From Dongia rigui (GTDB lineage Bacteria; Pseudomonadota; Alphaproteobacteria; Dongiales; Dongiaceae), in NCBI RefSeq assembly GCF_034044635.1, contig NZ_JAXCLX010000003.1, positions 1-64,000 of the forward strand: a stretch of DNA of 64,000 nt, written 5' to 3'. Both the position numbers and the translations under genes were made by a program. The notes beneath the pieces were generated by a model, which was given only the letters and a program-made list of their open reading frames with translations, searched no databases and had not been told where the DNA came from. Of the stretch, positions 51,590 through 61,334 are shown one piece after another. Within the stretch, counting starts at the first letter, position 1. Each line of letters opens with the position of its first letter.

Positions 51590-53443
51590 TCAGCGACGGC
51601 CGAAGAGGCGTTCGATGTCGCTGAGCTTCAGTTCCACATACGTGGGCCGGCCATGATTGCATTGGCCGGAATGGGGTGTCGCTTCCATCTGGCGCAAGAG
51701 CGCGTCCATCTCGGCCGGCAGCAATTGCCGCCCGGCACGGACCGAGCCGTGGCAAGCCATGGTGCCGCAGATATCCTCAAGCTTTTCCTTCAAGGAGAAG
51801 GCTGCACCCAGTTCGAAGATTTCTTCGGCCAGATCCCGCACCAGGCCTTTGACATCGCTCTGGCCAAGGAGCGCCGGCACTTCGCGCACCGCGACGGCGT
51901 CGTGGCCGAAGGGTTCGATGGCAAGACCCAGTTCTTCCAGCTCGCCGGCACGGCCGAGGATGGCGGTTGCGAGTTTCACCGGCAGTTCGACGATTTCCGG
52001 AATGAGCAGCGCCTGGCGCTTGACGCCGCCATCGGCGAGCGCCGCCTTCATGCGTTCCAGGACGAGGCGTTCATGTGCGGCATGCTGGTCGACGATGACC
52101 ATGCCGTCCTGCGTCTGCGCCACGATATAGGTGCCGAATATCTGGGCCCGGGCGATGCCCAACGGGTAATTCTGTGGCGGCGTTTCCGGCTGCGGCGCCG
52201 GCGCGGCGCCACTCGGCCGCGCCATCTCCGGCGACAGTGTGCCAAACGTCGCCTCCGGCGACAGGGGGGCAAAGGCTGCCATGGCTTGCGCCACGACACC
52301 GGCGTTGAAGCGATTGATCTGGCCATTGCCCGCATGCATTGCCTGATAAGGCGTTTGCATCGGTGAAGCGACTCCAGGCAGCGCATCGAAGGCCGCGAGT
52401 GTCGCATTGGCAACGGTGGTCGAGGCGCGGTGCCCGGCGGCATCGAGCGCACGCCGGATGGCGCCGACAATGAGGCCGCGCACCAAGGCTGCGTCCTGGA
52501 AGCGCACTTCGGCCTTGGCCGGATGCACGTTGACGTCGACCAGTTCCGGCGGGCAATCGAGGAACAGCGCCACCAGCGGATGACGATCGCGCGCCAGAAA
52601 ATCCTGATAGGCGCCGCGGATGGCACCCTGGAGCAGGCGATCACGGACCGGGCGGCCATTGACGAAGAGATATTGCGAGGACGCCGTGGCGCGGTTGAGC
52701 GTCGGCAAACCGGCAAAGCCGGTGAGGCGGTGTCCGTCCCGCTCGACATCGAGTGCCACGGCATTGTCGGCAAAGTCGCGGCCCATGACATCGCCGAGGC
52801 GCTTCAGCCGGGCGGCGTCGGGCTTGTCCATGAGATCCGCCTGCGCCGCATCGAGCCGCAGCACGTTGCGGCCGTCATCGCTCACCGCAAAGGCAACCTC
52901 GGGATGGGCCATGGCGAGGCGTTCCAGAATTTCGACCACCGCATTCTGTTCCGAGCGCGCTGTTTTCAGGAATTTGAGGCGCGCCGGCACCGCGAAGAAA
53001 AGATCGCGGAGTTCCACCCGCGTACCGCCACTCAAGGCCGCGGGCTCCGGTCCGGTCTTCTCGCCACCCTCGACACGGACGACCCAGGCCTGGTCGCTGC
53101 CCCGCGCGCGGCTGGTGATGGAAAGGCGGCCAACGGCGCCGATCGAGGGCAAGGCCTCGCCCCGAAAACCGAAGAACCCGATATGGACCAGGTCGTCATC
53201 GGGCAGTTTCGAGGTGGCATGCCGCTGGATAGCGAGATCAAGGGCCGCGCGGTCCATGCCATGGCCGTCGTCGGTGACGCTGATGAAGCTCTTGCCGCCT
53301 TCGCGCAGCTCGACGACGACGCGGCTGGCACCCGCATCGACGGCATTCTCGACCAGTTCCTTCACCACGGAGGCGGGTCGTTCGATGACCTCGCCAGCGG
53401 CGATCTGGTTGACGAGATTGGGAGGCAAAAGGCGAATCGGCAT
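51590..53443 (-). CDS. mutL: DNA mismatch repair protein MutL
   Basis: A 617-residue MutL. The N-terminal GHKL ATPase has [27 protein letters not shown] and [16 protein letters not shown]. The C-terminal part carries the metal-dependent endonuclease motif [12 protein letters not shown] and the zinc-linked CNHGRPTY, so this MutL should nick DNA itself, unlike the E. coli protein. That is usual in bacteria without MutH. The linker near residues 340-430 is Ala/Pro-rich. Confidence 0.97.
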   Translation of the reverse strand: MPIRLLPPNLVNQIAAGEVIERPASVVKELVENAVDAGASRVVVELREGGKSFISVTDDGHGMDRAALDLAIQRHATSKLPDDDLVHIGFFGFRGEALPSIGAVGRLSITSRARGSDQAWVVRVEGGEKTGPEPAALSGGTRVELRDLFFAVPARLKFLKTARSEQNAVVEILERLAMAHPEVAFAVSDDGRNVLRLDAAQADLMDKPDAARLKRLGDVMGRDFADNAVALDVERDGHRLTGFAGLPTLNRATASSQYLFVNGRPVRDRLLQGAIRGAYQDFLARDRHPLVALFLDCPPELVDVNVHPAKAEVRFQDAALVRGLIVGAIRRALDAAGHRASTTVANATLAAFDALPGVASPMQTPYQAMHAGNGQINRFNAGVVAQAMAAFAPLSPEATFGTLSPEMARPSGAAPAPQPETPPQNYPLGIARAQIFGTYIVAQTQDGMVIVDQHAAHERLVLERMKAALADGGVKRQALLIPEIVELPVKLATAILGRAGELEELGLAIEPFGHDAVAVREVPALLGQSDVKGLVRDLAEEIFELGAAFSLKEKLEDICGTMACHGSVRAGRQLLPAEMDALLRQMEATPHSGQCNHGRPTYVELKLSDIERLFGRR

Positions 53444-53561
53444 GGGTGCAGTCTAGCACCCAAATATCGCCCGATTGTACCGCCACAAGCTCGGGCTTGC
53501 CCGGCGCGCGGCGCAATGGCTGAATGGCGCCAACTTCACAACCAGCGCGGGCCAGCCGATC

Positions 53562-54017
53562 ATGAGTTCAAGCCAAGGTGAATTCCCCAGTGCCGAGGAT
53601 TATGGCCGTTCTCTCAAGGGTTTCGGCGTCAACCTGCTGGTGCGCGACGTGCTGCGCGCAGTCGATTTCGCCCGCGACATTCTTCAGGCGGAAACCGTTA
53701 CGGCCGATAAGGACTTTGCGGTCCTGCGCCACCGCGTGAATGGCCAAATCCTGGCGGAATGGATGCTGCATGCCGACGGCACCTATCACAGCAACCCGCT
53801 TCTGGGCCTGCTGCCGGAAAACGGCCCGCGCGGTGCCGGGGCCGAATTGCGACTCTATCACCTTGACCCGGATGCGGCTGTGGCCCGCGCCAAGAAACGC
53901 GAGGACGTCGTCCTCATGGAACCGGCGGACAAGCCGCACGGCATGCGCGAGGCCTACATCCTCGACCCCGACGGTTATTGCTGGGTGGTCAGCCTGCCGC
54001 TGCCGAAGAAGGGCTGA
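53562..54017 (+). CDS. VOC (glyoxalase/bleomycin-resistance) superfamily protein
   Basis: A 151-residue protein with the paired beta-alpha-beta-beta-beta modules of the VOC fold: GVNLLVRDVLRAVDFARDIL in the first half and MREAYILDPDGYCWVVSLP in the second. Family members bind a metal and act as glyoxalases, dioxygenases or drug binders. The exact role is unknown. The ATG at SSSQGEFPSAED was chosen, since upstream codons are not protein-like. It is divergent from mutL. Confidence 0.82.
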   Translation: MSSSQGEFPSAEDYGRSLKGFGVNLLVRDVLRAVDFARDILQAETVTADKDFAVLRHRVNGQILAEWMLHADGTYHSNPLLGLLPENGPRGAGAELRLYHLDPDAAVARAKKREDVVLMEPADKPHGMREAYILDPDGYCWVVSLPLPKKG

Positions 54018-54023
54018 GAGATG

Positions 54024-54133
54024 CCCCCCTCTCTAACTCTCCCCCTCAAGGGGGGAGAGGACTAGAGCGAGGTTGGTGCGACCACTCGTTCTCATCTCCC
54101 TCCCCCCTTGAGGGGGAGGGTCGGGGTGGGGGG
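54024..54133. repeat. Palindromic intergenic repeat, family A, copy 3
   Basis: Arms CCCCCCTCTCTAACTCTCCC and GGGAGGGTCGGGGTGGGGGG are inverted, with inner hairpins CCCCCTCAAGGGGGG and CCCCCCTTGAGGGGG. It lies between the VOC gene and the convergent epimerase gene. Confidence 0.8.
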
Positions 54134-54152
54134 TGAGCGACTGAAGACTCTC

Positions 54153-55133
54153 TCAAACCTTGGCGTAATCGCGATACCAGGCGACGAATTTCTCCAGCCC
54201 TTCAGCGAGGCTGGTCTTCGGGTCGTAGCCGAGATCGGCGCGGCTGCGGGTGAGATCGGCCCATGTGGCTTTCACATCGCCGGCGGCCGGCGGCTGCACG
54301 TCGCGCTCGGCTTTTTTCCCGCAAGCCTGTTCTACCAGGTCGATGAGGTGGTTGAGCTTCACCGGCCGATCGGTGCCGAGATTATAGAGGCGGTGCGGCA
54401 ATTCCTCGGTCCTTGCCGGCGGCCGGTCGAGGGCCGCGATCACGCCGGACACGATGTCGTCGATATAGGTGAAGTCGCGCTCGACGCTACCGTCGCCGAA
54501 CACTTCGATTTTCTTGCCCGCCAGGATCGCCTGGGTGAAGCGGTAATAGGCCATGTCCGGCCGACCCCAGGGACCAAAGACGGTGAAGAAGCGCAGGCCC
54601 GTCAGCGGCAGCTTGTAGAGATGGGCGTAGGATGCGCTCATCAGCTCGTCCGATCGCTTGGTGGCGGCATAAAGCGAGGCGGGCCGCTCGACCGGATCGG
54701 TTTCCGCGAAGGGGACCTTGGTGTTGTTGCCATAGACCGAGCTAGAACTGGCATAGACCATATGTTTTAGCTGCGGCGCGTGGCGGGCGACCTCCAGCAC
54801 ATTGAGATGGCCGGAGAGATTGGCATGCACGTAATCGGTCGGGTGCTCGATGGAATGGCGCACGCCGGCTTGGGCAGCCAGATGCACGATGCCGATGAGA
54901 TCCTTGATATGATGCGCCACGGCCGCATTGAGCGCCGGGGCGCGGCCGAGATCGGCAAAGACATAACGGAAGTTGGGATGCCGTTCCAACCGGTGCAGAC
55001 GCGCCTGCTTCAGCTTGGTGTCGTAATAGGCGTTCATGTTGTCGAGGCCCAGCACGCGTTCGCCACGCGCCAGCAGGACTTCAGCCGTGTGGTAACCGAT
55101 AAAACCGGCAACGCCGGTTACAAGAATGGTCAT
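54153..55133 (-). CDS. NAD-dependent nucleotide-sugar epimerase (UDP-glucuronate 4-epimerase type)
   Basis: A 326-residue extended short-chain dehydrogenase. The NAD motif is VTGVAGFIGYHTAEVLL, the Ser of YASSSSVYG and the YAATK pair form the catalytic triad, and RFFTVFGPWGRPDMAYYRFT is typical of UDP-glucuronate 4-epimerases. It would supply UDP-galacturonate for surface polysaccharide. The dehydrogenase gene upstream ends eight bases before it, so they are co-transcribed. Confidence 0.92.
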   Translation of the reverse strand: MTILVTGVAGFIGYHTAEVLLARGERVLGLDNMNAYYDTKLKQARLHRLERHPNFRYVFADLGRAPALNAAVAHHIKDLIGIVHLAAQAGVRHSIEHPTDYVHANLSGHLNVLEVARHAPQLKHMVYASSSSVYGNNTKVPFAETDPVERPASLYAATKRSDELMSASYAHLYKLPLTGLRFFTVFGPWGRPDMAYYRFTQAILAGKKIEVFGDGSVERDFTYIDDIVSGVIAALDRPPARTEELPHRLYNLGTDRPVKLNHLIDLVEQACGKKAERDVQPPAAGDVKATWADLTRSRADLGYDPKTSLAEGLEKFVAWYRDYAKV

Positions 55134-55141
55134 GGACTATC

Positions 55142-56500
55142 TCAGGCCTTGATGACATTGCGGCCACGCCAGCCGGCGCGCGCCATGGTGTTGCGGGTAT
55201 CGACGATGAGTTTTGCGGCCTTGCCGACGCGCTTGAAATCGATGGCGTCGTGATCGGTGACGATGAGGACGACGTCGGCGCGTTTGAGGTTGGTGTCAGA
55301 CAAGGCAATCGAGCGGCGGCCGGCAAGATGCGGATGCTCGCGCGAGGGCTTGATGGCCGCGATGATGGGGTCGTGATAATCGACCTTCGCCCCCTGCGCT
55401 TCCAGCATCTCGATCAATGTCAGCGCCGGGCTTTCGCGCATGTCGTCGACATTCTTCTTGTAAGCCAAGCCGATCACCAGGATGCGGGCGCCTTTCAAGG
55501 CCTTTCCGGCACGTTCGCTCAGGGCACCGACCAACCGATCGACCACATAGCGCGGCATCAGGGTATTGATCTCGCCGGCGAGTTCGATGAAGCGGGTGGT
55601 GATGCCGAATTCCCGCGCCTTCCAGGTGAGATAGAAGGGATCGATCGGGATGCAATGCCCGCCGAGGCCGGGGCCTGGATAGAAGGGCATGAAGCCGAAG
55701 GGTTTGGTTTTGGCCGCGTCGATCACTTCCCAGACGTCGATGCCCATGGCGTCGAAGATGACCTTGAGCTCATTCACCAGCGCAATGTTCACTGAGCGGA
55801 AGATGTTCTCGGTGAGCTTGACGGCTTCCGCCGTCGCGGGGCTCGAGGCCGGCACGGTCTTCACCACTGCCGCATCATAGAGTGCCAAGGCAAGTTCGAG
55901 GGCTGCCGGACCGTCGCCGCCGACGACTTTGGGTATGGCTGCGGTGCCATAAGTCTCGTTGCCGGGATCTTCGCGTTCCGGCGAATAGGCGAGGAAGAAA
56001 TCACGCCCGCTTTTGAGCTTCTTTGTCTCCAGCGCCGGGCGCACGACTTCGTCCGTGGTGCCCGGATAGGTGCTGGATTCAAGGACCACCAATTGACCGG
56101 CCTTCAAATGCTTGCCGATCTCCGTGGCGGTGTTGGCGACAAACGAAAGATCAGGCTCGCGCTGCTTCGAGAGCGGGGTGGGGACGCAGATGATGATGCA
56201 ATCCATGGCCTTGAGGCCGCGGAAATCGGCACTGGCCCGCAAGCCGCCCGCTTTCACCAGCGGGGCGATGCGCTTGCCCGGAATGTGCCGGATGTAGGAG
56301 CGCCCCATATTGAGCTTGTCGGTCTTCATGACATCGACATCGAAGCCGGTGACGGCAAAGCCTTTTTCGGCAAAGAGGCAGGCCAAGGGGAGGCCGACAT
56401 AGCCCAGGCCGATGATGCCGATTTTGGCTCTGCGTGCGTCGATCCGGCGCAGAAGGGTCCTGGCGGCTGGATTGAGGCCGGATTTTCTCTGTTCTGTCAT
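55142..56500 (-). CDS. UDP-sugar 6-dehydrogenase (UDP-GlcNAc/ManNAc type)
   Basis: A 452-residue enzyme that oxidises the C6 alcohol of a UDP-sugar to the acid using NAD. The Rossmann motif is IGIIGLGYVGLPLACLFAEK and the catalytic Cys is in GLGGHCIPIDPFYLTWKA. The sequence around the Cys fits the WbpA/WecC branch, acting on N-acetylhexosamines, more than UDP-glucose dehydrogenase. Substrate is therefore uncertain. Coupled with the epimerase gene, it suggests acidic sugar supply for a capsule or O-antigen. Confidence 0.9.
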   Translation of the reverse strand: MTEQRKSGLNPAARTLLRRIDARRAKIGIIGLGYVGLPLACLFAEKGFAVTGFDVDVMKTDKLNMGRSYIRHIPGKRIAPLVKAGGLRASADFRGLKAMDCIIICVPTPLSKQREPDLSFVANTATEIGKHLKAGQLVVLESSTYPGTTDEVVRPALETKKLKSGRDFFLAYSPEREDPGNETYGTAAIPKVVGGDGPAALELALALYDAAVVKTVPASSPATAEAVKLTENIFRSVNIALVNELKVIFDAMGIDVWEVIDAAKTKPFGFMPFYPGPGLGGHCIPIDPFYLTWKAREFGITTRFIELAGEINTLMPRYVVDRLVGALSERAGKALKGARILVIGLAYKKNVDDMRESPALTLIEMLEAQGAKVDYHDPIIAAIKPSREHPHLAGRRSIALSDTNLKRADVVLIVTDHDAIDFKRVGKAAKLIVDTRNTMARAGWRGRNVIKA

Positions 56501-56572
56501 GGTTTAGCTGTGCCTTACGCGGTTGCGGCACCCTAGCAAATCGCCCCACCCCGCTACAATTTGTATCGTCGC

Positions 56573-56603
56573 TTGACCTTCCCATGATTGGAAGGACCAT
56601 ATG
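56573..56603 (+). promoter_or_regulatory. CueR-type promoter of the copA-cueR operon
   Basis: A -35 TTGACC and -10 CATATG are separated by 19 bases, the over-long spacing that MerR-family activators untwist. The dyad ACCTTCC-N7-GGAAGGA fills the spacer and closely matches CueR operators of enterobacterial copA promoters. It lies 32 bases upstream of the copA start. Confidence 0.9.
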
Positions 56604-56634
56604 GGGGAGGCGCGAAGCCCCAAGGAGTAGCGAC

Positions 56635-58788
56635 ATGACCGCCAGCGCCACCGAATATCGCTTGAAAGTCAGCGGCATGACCTGTGCCGCCTGCGCCAGC
56701 CGGATCGAAAAGGTGCTGCGGCGCCTGCCCGGCGTTGCCACGGCCGATGTCAACCTGGCGAGCGAGGAGGCGGTGGTGGCCGGCAGCGATGCGGTCACCA
56801 GGGCCGCCATCCAGCAGGCTGTCGAGAAGGCCGGCTATGGCATTCGCGACGACAAGGCGGCGGTGACAGTCGATCATGAAGGTTGGCTGATCCTGGGCGG
56901 TGCCGCCCTGACCCTGCCGCTGCTGCTGCCGATGCTGGTGGAGCTTGTCACCGGCGGCATGTGGATGCTGGATCCCTGGGTGCAGTTGACCCTGGCCCTG
57001 CCAGTGCAGTTCGGCCTCGGCCTGCCCTTCTATCTCGGCGCCTGGCGGGCCTTGCGCGGGTTCAGCGGCAATATGGATCTGCTGGTTTCGATCGGCACCA
57101 GCGCCGCCTTCGGCCTCAGCCTCTTCATGATGGCGCAGGGCAATCTGCACCATCTCTATTTCGAATCCGCCGCCGTCATCATCGTGCTGGTGCGGCTGGG
57201 GAAATGGCTGGAGAAGCGCGCCAAGAAACGGACCCTGTCGGCTTTGACCGCCCTTAATGCCCTGTGGCCGGCGCAAGCGCGCGTGCGGCGTGCGGATAAG
57301 GAGATCGATATCCCGCTGCAGCAGGTGACGATCGGCGATATCGCGTTGGTGCGGGCGGGCGAGCGGATCCCGGCCGATGGCAGGATTATCAGCGGCGAAA
57401 GCGAGATCGACGAATCCCTCATCACCGGTGAAAGCCGGCCACGGGCCGTCGCTGTCGGCGACCGGGTCATCGGCGGCGCGGTCAATGGCATGGGCGCCCT
57501 GGAGATTGCCGTGGCAGCCGTCGGCGCCGAAACGACACTGGCACGCATCATCCGCATGGTGACGGCGGCGCAAGGTGCCAAGGCGCCGATCCAGCGCCTC
57601 GCTGACCGCGTCTCCGCCATCTTCGTCCCCGTGGTGCTGGTGATCGCCGCGATCACGGTGGCTGGCTGGCTGCTGGCGGGTGCCGGCATCGAGACGGCGC
57701 TGATCAATGCGGTCGCTGTGCTGGTCATCGCCTGCCCCTGCGCGCTGGGCCTTGCGACACCCGCCGCCATCATGGTCGGCGTCGGGGCCGGCGCCAGGCA
57801 CGGCATCCTGATCCGTGACGCCGCCGCCCTTGAAACGGCCGGCGACATCACGCTGGTGGCCTTCGACAAGACAGGTACGCTCACCGAAGGCAAGCCGCGT
57901 GTTGCTGGCATCAAAACGACCGGCGCGAACGACGAAACATCGGCACTGCTGCTGGCGACGGCCTTGCAGGCCGGCAGCACCCACGCCCTGGCCGATGCCT
58001 TGCGGACAGCTTCCGGCGACCGCCCCATCCCGGCGGCGCGCGGGGCCCATGTCATTGCCGGACGCGGGGTTGCGGCAGAAATCGACGGCCGTCAATACAT
58101 CCTCGGCACGGCCAAGATGCTGCGCGAAGCTGGTGTCGACATAGCGGCGCTGGCAGAGGCCGCAGCGCAATTCGCGGCGGAGGGTGCCAGCGTTTCCTAT
58201 CTTGCGGAAACAGCCCCGGCGCGGCGCCTCATTGCGGTTTTTGCCTTTGCCGACCAGGTGAAGGCGAGCGCCAAGGCGGCGATTGCCATGCTGCATGATC
58301 TGGGTGTGCGCTCGCTGATGCTGACCGGCGACAACAGGGGTGCTGCCGCCAAGATCGCCGCGGCGCTCGGCCTTGATGACGTGCGCGCCGAATTGCTGCC
58401 GGACGACAAGACCCATGCGGTCGGCGATCTGCAGCGGGACGGCGCCAAGGTCGCGATGGTGGGTGACGGCGTCAACGATGCGCCAGCCCTCGCCGCCGCC
58501 GATCTTGGCCTCGCCATGGCAACCGGCACAGACGTCGCCATCGAAACGGCGGGCATTGCGCTGATGCGCGGCGATCCGGCCCTGGTCCCGCAGGCGATCG
58601 CCCTGGCGCGTGCGACCACGCGCAAGATCAAGGAGAACCTCGCCTGGGCCTTCATCTTCAATCTGCTGGGCATTCCCCTGGCGGCCTTCGGCTATCTCAG
58701 CCCGATCATCGCCGGTGGCGCCATGGCGCTGTCATCGGTCGCGGTCATCACCAATGCCCTCACTCTCAATCGCTGGAGATTTCGATGA
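56635..58788 (+). CDS. copA: Copper-exporting P1B-type ATPase
   Basis: A 717-residue Cu(I) exporter. One N-terminal metal-binding domain has GMTCAAC (C17, C20). Membrane helices include the CPC site (VLVIACPCALGLATPAA). The phosphorylation motif is DKTGTLTEG, the hinge is GDGVNDAPALAAAD and the A-domain has ITGES. The seventh helix reads NLAWAFIFN, with Phe where Cu(I) ATPases usually have Tyr, while the eighth helix keeps MALSSV. AAGGAG precedes the ATG. The stop overlaps cueR in ATGA. Confidence 0.95.
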   Translation: MTASATEYRLKVSGMTCAACASRIEKVLRRLPGVATADVNLASEEAVVAGSDAVTRAAIQQAVEKAGYGIRDDKAAVTVDHEGWLILGGAALTLPLLLPMLVELVTGGMWMLDPWVQLTLALPVQFGLGLPFYLGAWRALRGFSGNMDLLVSIGTSAAFGLSLFMMAQGNLHHLYFESAAVIIVLVRLGKWLEKRAKKRTLSALTALNALWPAQARVRRADKEIDIPLQQVTIGDIALVRAGERIPADGRIISGESEIDESLITGESRPRAVAVGDRVIGGAVNGMGALEIAVAAVGAETTLARIIRMVTAAQGAKAPIQRLADRVSAIFVPVVLVIAAITVAGWLLAGAGIETALINAVAVLVIACPCALGLATPAAIMVGVGAGARHGILIRDAAALETAGDITLVAFDKTGTLTEGKPRVAGIKTTGANDETSALLLATALQAGSTHALADALRTASGDRPIPAARGAHVIAGRGVAAEIDGRQYILGTAKMLREAGVDIAALAEAAAQFAAEGASVSYLAETAPARRLIAVFAFADQVKASAKAAIAMLHDLGVRSLMLTGDNRGAAAKIAAALGLDDVRAELLPDDKTHAVGDLQRDGAKVAMVGDGVNDAPALAAADLGLAMATGTDVAIETAGIALMRGDPALVPQAIALARATTRKIKENLAWAFIFNLLGIPLAAFGYLSPIIAGGAMALSSVAVITNALTLNRWRFR

Positions 58789-59204
58789 GCGAGAACCTCA
58801 ACATCGGCGCTGCCGCGAAGGCGAGCGGCGTGTCGGCCAAGATGATCCGTCATTATGAAAGCATCGGCCTGCTGCCGGAGGCCCAGCGCAGCAACGGTAA
58901 TTACCGGCTTTATGGCGCCCAGGACGTGCACAATCTGCGCTTCATTCACCGTGCCCGGTCGCTGGGTTTTCCGCTGGAGACGATCCGCGAACTGCTGGCC
59001 CTTTGGCGTAACCGCCAGCGTTCCAGCGGGCAGGTGAAGAAGCTGGCCCTCACCCATGTCGAGAGCCTGGAAGCCAAGATCAAGGAAATGCAGGAGATGG
59101 CGGCGGCCCTGAAGCACCTCGCCCATAACTGCCATGGCGACGACCGGCCCGATTGCCCGATCCTCGACGGGTTGGCAAAGGGTGACGGCACCCCATGCCA
59201 TTGA
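58785..59204 (+). CDS. cueR: Copper-responsive MerR-family activator
   Basis: A 139-residue regulator. The helix-turn-helix is NIGAAAKASGVSAKMIRHYE, then the wing SNGNYRLYGAQDV. A dimerisation coiled coil follows. The C-terminal metal loop NCHGDDRPDCPIL supplies the two cysteines that bind Cu(I). It sits downstream of copA with a four-base overlap, so it is made from the promoter it activates. Confidence 0.95.
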   Translation: MSENLNIGAAAKASGVSAKMIRHYESIGLLPEAQRSNGNYRLYGAQDVHNLRFIHRARSLGFPLETIRELLALWRNRQRSSGQVKKLALTHVESLEAKIKEMQEMAAALKHLAHNCHGDDRPDCPILDGLAKGDGTPCH

Positions 59205-59207
59205 CGG

Positions 59208-59870
59208 TCAGATGCGGATCGCCCGCTGCAGGATCGGCATCGGGTTGTCGGTCGCTTCCTTGCCGACACGGAAGGTGATGATCTTCGCACCCGCGGTCAG
59301 CCGGTAAAGCCCGCCCTGGTCGAGCAGGCCCCGATCCGCGGTCAGATCGGCCACACCTTTCGTCACCTTGATCGTGCGACTTGAATGCGTCGTTTCGAGC
59401 TGCTCCAGCGTCACTTCCGTAACGTCCGGCGCAATGACAATCGGCTGCCGGGTTTTCAATAGGAAATCGATGCCCTTCTCCTTGAGCGGATCGCGGAACA
59501 CCAGCGTGGCGCTCTGATTGGCCTGCTCCGGCGTGAGATTGAGGGCCGCTGCGTCGCAGGGGACGCGCCGGCGGGAGACCTCGCCACCCTTCACATCGGA
59601 CTGGACCTCGCCGATCACGACCTTGCCGCCGCGGATATTCTCGCGCTGGCAGGAATTGAGATAGGAGACGATGAGGCCGGAATCGGCGTTGAGCACGATC
59701 TCGCGGCCCGCGCGCAGCAAATCGAGCGGCTCGACGCCGACGACATGCCCGCTGGTATCCTCGACGATAGCCACCGTGCGGTCCTGCGCCACGGCCACGC
59801 CGCCGCTTGCCAGCAGGGCCAGAAGGACCGCAACAGCCGTTCGTCGTCGCCTGACCCATTGGGTCGTCAT
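59208..59870 (-). CDS. Secreted protein of unknown function
   Basis: A 220-residue protein with a signal peptide (basic RRRR, then TAVAVLLALLASGGVAVA). The mature part is mainly beta-type and contains two cysteines (NSCQREN and VPCDAAA) that could pair. I do not recognise the family. The ATG chosen has AGAGG eight bases before it, and a GTG two codons upstream is less well placed. It ends four bases after the convergent cueR gene. Confidence 0.75.
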   Translation of the reverse strand: MTTQWVRRRRTAVAVLLALLASGGVAVAQDRTVAIVEDTSGHVVGVEPLDLLRAGREIVLNADSGLIVSYLNSCQRENIRGGKVVIGEVQSDVKGGEVSRRRVPCDAAALNLTPEQANQSATLVFRDPLKEKGIDFLLKTRQPIVIAPDVTEVTLEQLETTHSSRTIKVTKGVADLTADRGLLDQGGLYRLTAGAKIITFRVGKEATDNPMPILQRAIRI

Positions 59871-60152
59871 GATCACTGCCTCTGATTAAGCCTGCCCCCG
59901 ACCGACCCCATTTGGGTCGTGCCAACCGGCCGCCCAAGTGACTGCGGTCACCCCGAAGCCTGCTCGGTCATATTTTCAGCTTTGCTCGCGCGCTACCACA
60001 CCTCCTTTGCGCGAAATCTGACCGGTCGTACAGGCAAAGAAGCACGGTTGCGGCGCGGGAAAGCGGGTGGCAAGATCAGCTGTACACAGGAATAATAAGA
60101 TGCCGGCAAAAGACCGGCACCAAAAATGAACCGGGACAGGAGGGATTGCGTG

Positions 60153-61259
60153 ATGGAGACCCAAGATTTTCTGAAAGCGATGAAATCCGGCCGCATGTCG
60201 CGTCGCGACATTTTGCAGATGCTGACCGCCGCGGGCCTGACCATGACCATGCTGCCGGTCGGCCGCGCCAACGCGGCCGATGGCGAAGTCATCTATTTTA
60301 CCTGGGAAGGCTATAACGACCCAGGCTTCCACCCTGGCTATACCGCCAAGCACAATGCCGAGCCGGAAGGCCCGGTTTTCGGCGATGTCGAGGAAGCGCT
60401 GACGAAGGTCAGGAGCGGCTTCAAGGTCGACATCGTGCATCCTTGCAACCTCGACCTCAAACGCTGGCGGGATGCCGACGTGCTGCAGCCGATTGACACC
60501 AGCCGCCTCAGCAATTTCGCCAACCTCTTCCCCGGCCTAACCAAGCTGCCCTACGCGCAGGGTGACAAGGGCGAGCAGTTCTTCATTCCTGTCGACTGGG
60601 GCAATACCTCGATCCTCTATCGACCGGATCTCTTCGATGTGAAGGAAGAATCCTGGACCATGCTGTGGGACGAGCGATATACGGGCCAGCTCTCCATGTC
60701 GGCCGACGCCACCGAAGCCGTGGCCATTGCCGGTATCGTGGTCGGGGCCAAGGACCCGTTCAATCTGACCGACGATGAATTGGCCAAGGCCAAGGAATTG
60801 CTGGTCAAGCAGAAGCCGCTGATGCGCTTTTATTGGGACAGCAATTCGGCCGTCGAACAGGCCCTTGCCTCCGGCGAACTCGTTGCCGCGACGGGCTGGA
60901 ACAGCTCGGTCGTCACGCTGTCGGGCCAAGGCGTCAACATCAAGTTCGCCAACCCCAAGGAAGGCATCATGAGCTATTGCTGCGGCCTGGTGCTGACCAA
61001 GGATGCGCCGCACATCGACAAAGCCTATGACCTGATCGATGCCATGATCGCGCCGGAAGCCGGCAAATGGCTGATTGAGGCGCAAGGTTACGGCCATTCC
61101 AACGCCAAGACCTTCGAACTGGTCGATGACAAGATTCTGGCTGAGCGCGGCCTGCCGAAGGACCCCTCGGAATTCTTCGCCAAGGGCATCTTCCAGCAGC
61201 CGACGATGGAAGTCGAACGAGTTCAGAAGATCTTTGAAGAAGTGAAGGCCGGCGCTTGA
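60153..61259 (+). CDS. Polyamine-type ABC transporter substrate-binding protein
   Basis: A 368-residue PotD-like binding protein with a Tat-type leader (MSRRDILQMLTAAG, cleavage near RANAADG), so it is probably exported folded. Mature features are VIYFTWEGYNDPGF, GDVEEALTKVRSGFKVDIVH, FFIPVDWGNTSILYRPDL and SYCCGLVLTKDAPH. The ligand is probably a polyamine or related cation, not proved. AGGAGGG precedes a GTG and, three bases on, the ATG used here. It is the first gene of a four-gene transport operon. Confidence 0.9.
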   Translation: METQDFLKAMKSGRMSRRDILQMLTAAGLTMTMLPVGRANAADGEVIYFTWEGYNDPGFHPGYTAKHNAEPEGPVFGDVEEALTKVRSGFKVDIVHPCNLDLKRWRDADVLQPIDTSRLSNFANLFPGLTKLPYAQGDKGEQFFIPVDWGNTSILYRPDLFDVKEESWTMLWDERYTGQLSMSADATEAVAIAGIVVGAKDPFNLTDDELAKAKELLVKQKPLMRFYWDSNSAVEQALASGELVAATGWNSSVVTLSGQGVNIKFANPKEGIMSYCCGLVLTKDAPHIDKAYDLIDAMIAPEAGKWLIEAQGYGHSNAKTFELVDDKILAERGLPKDPSEFFAKGIFQQPTMEVERVQKIFEEVKAGA

Positions 61260-61334
61260 TGTAGCGATGGTGTCGTGGCCGAGGGGATTGGTGGCCATGG
61301 CCGCCGGTCCCCTCGCCTGACCGGCTCCCTGATC

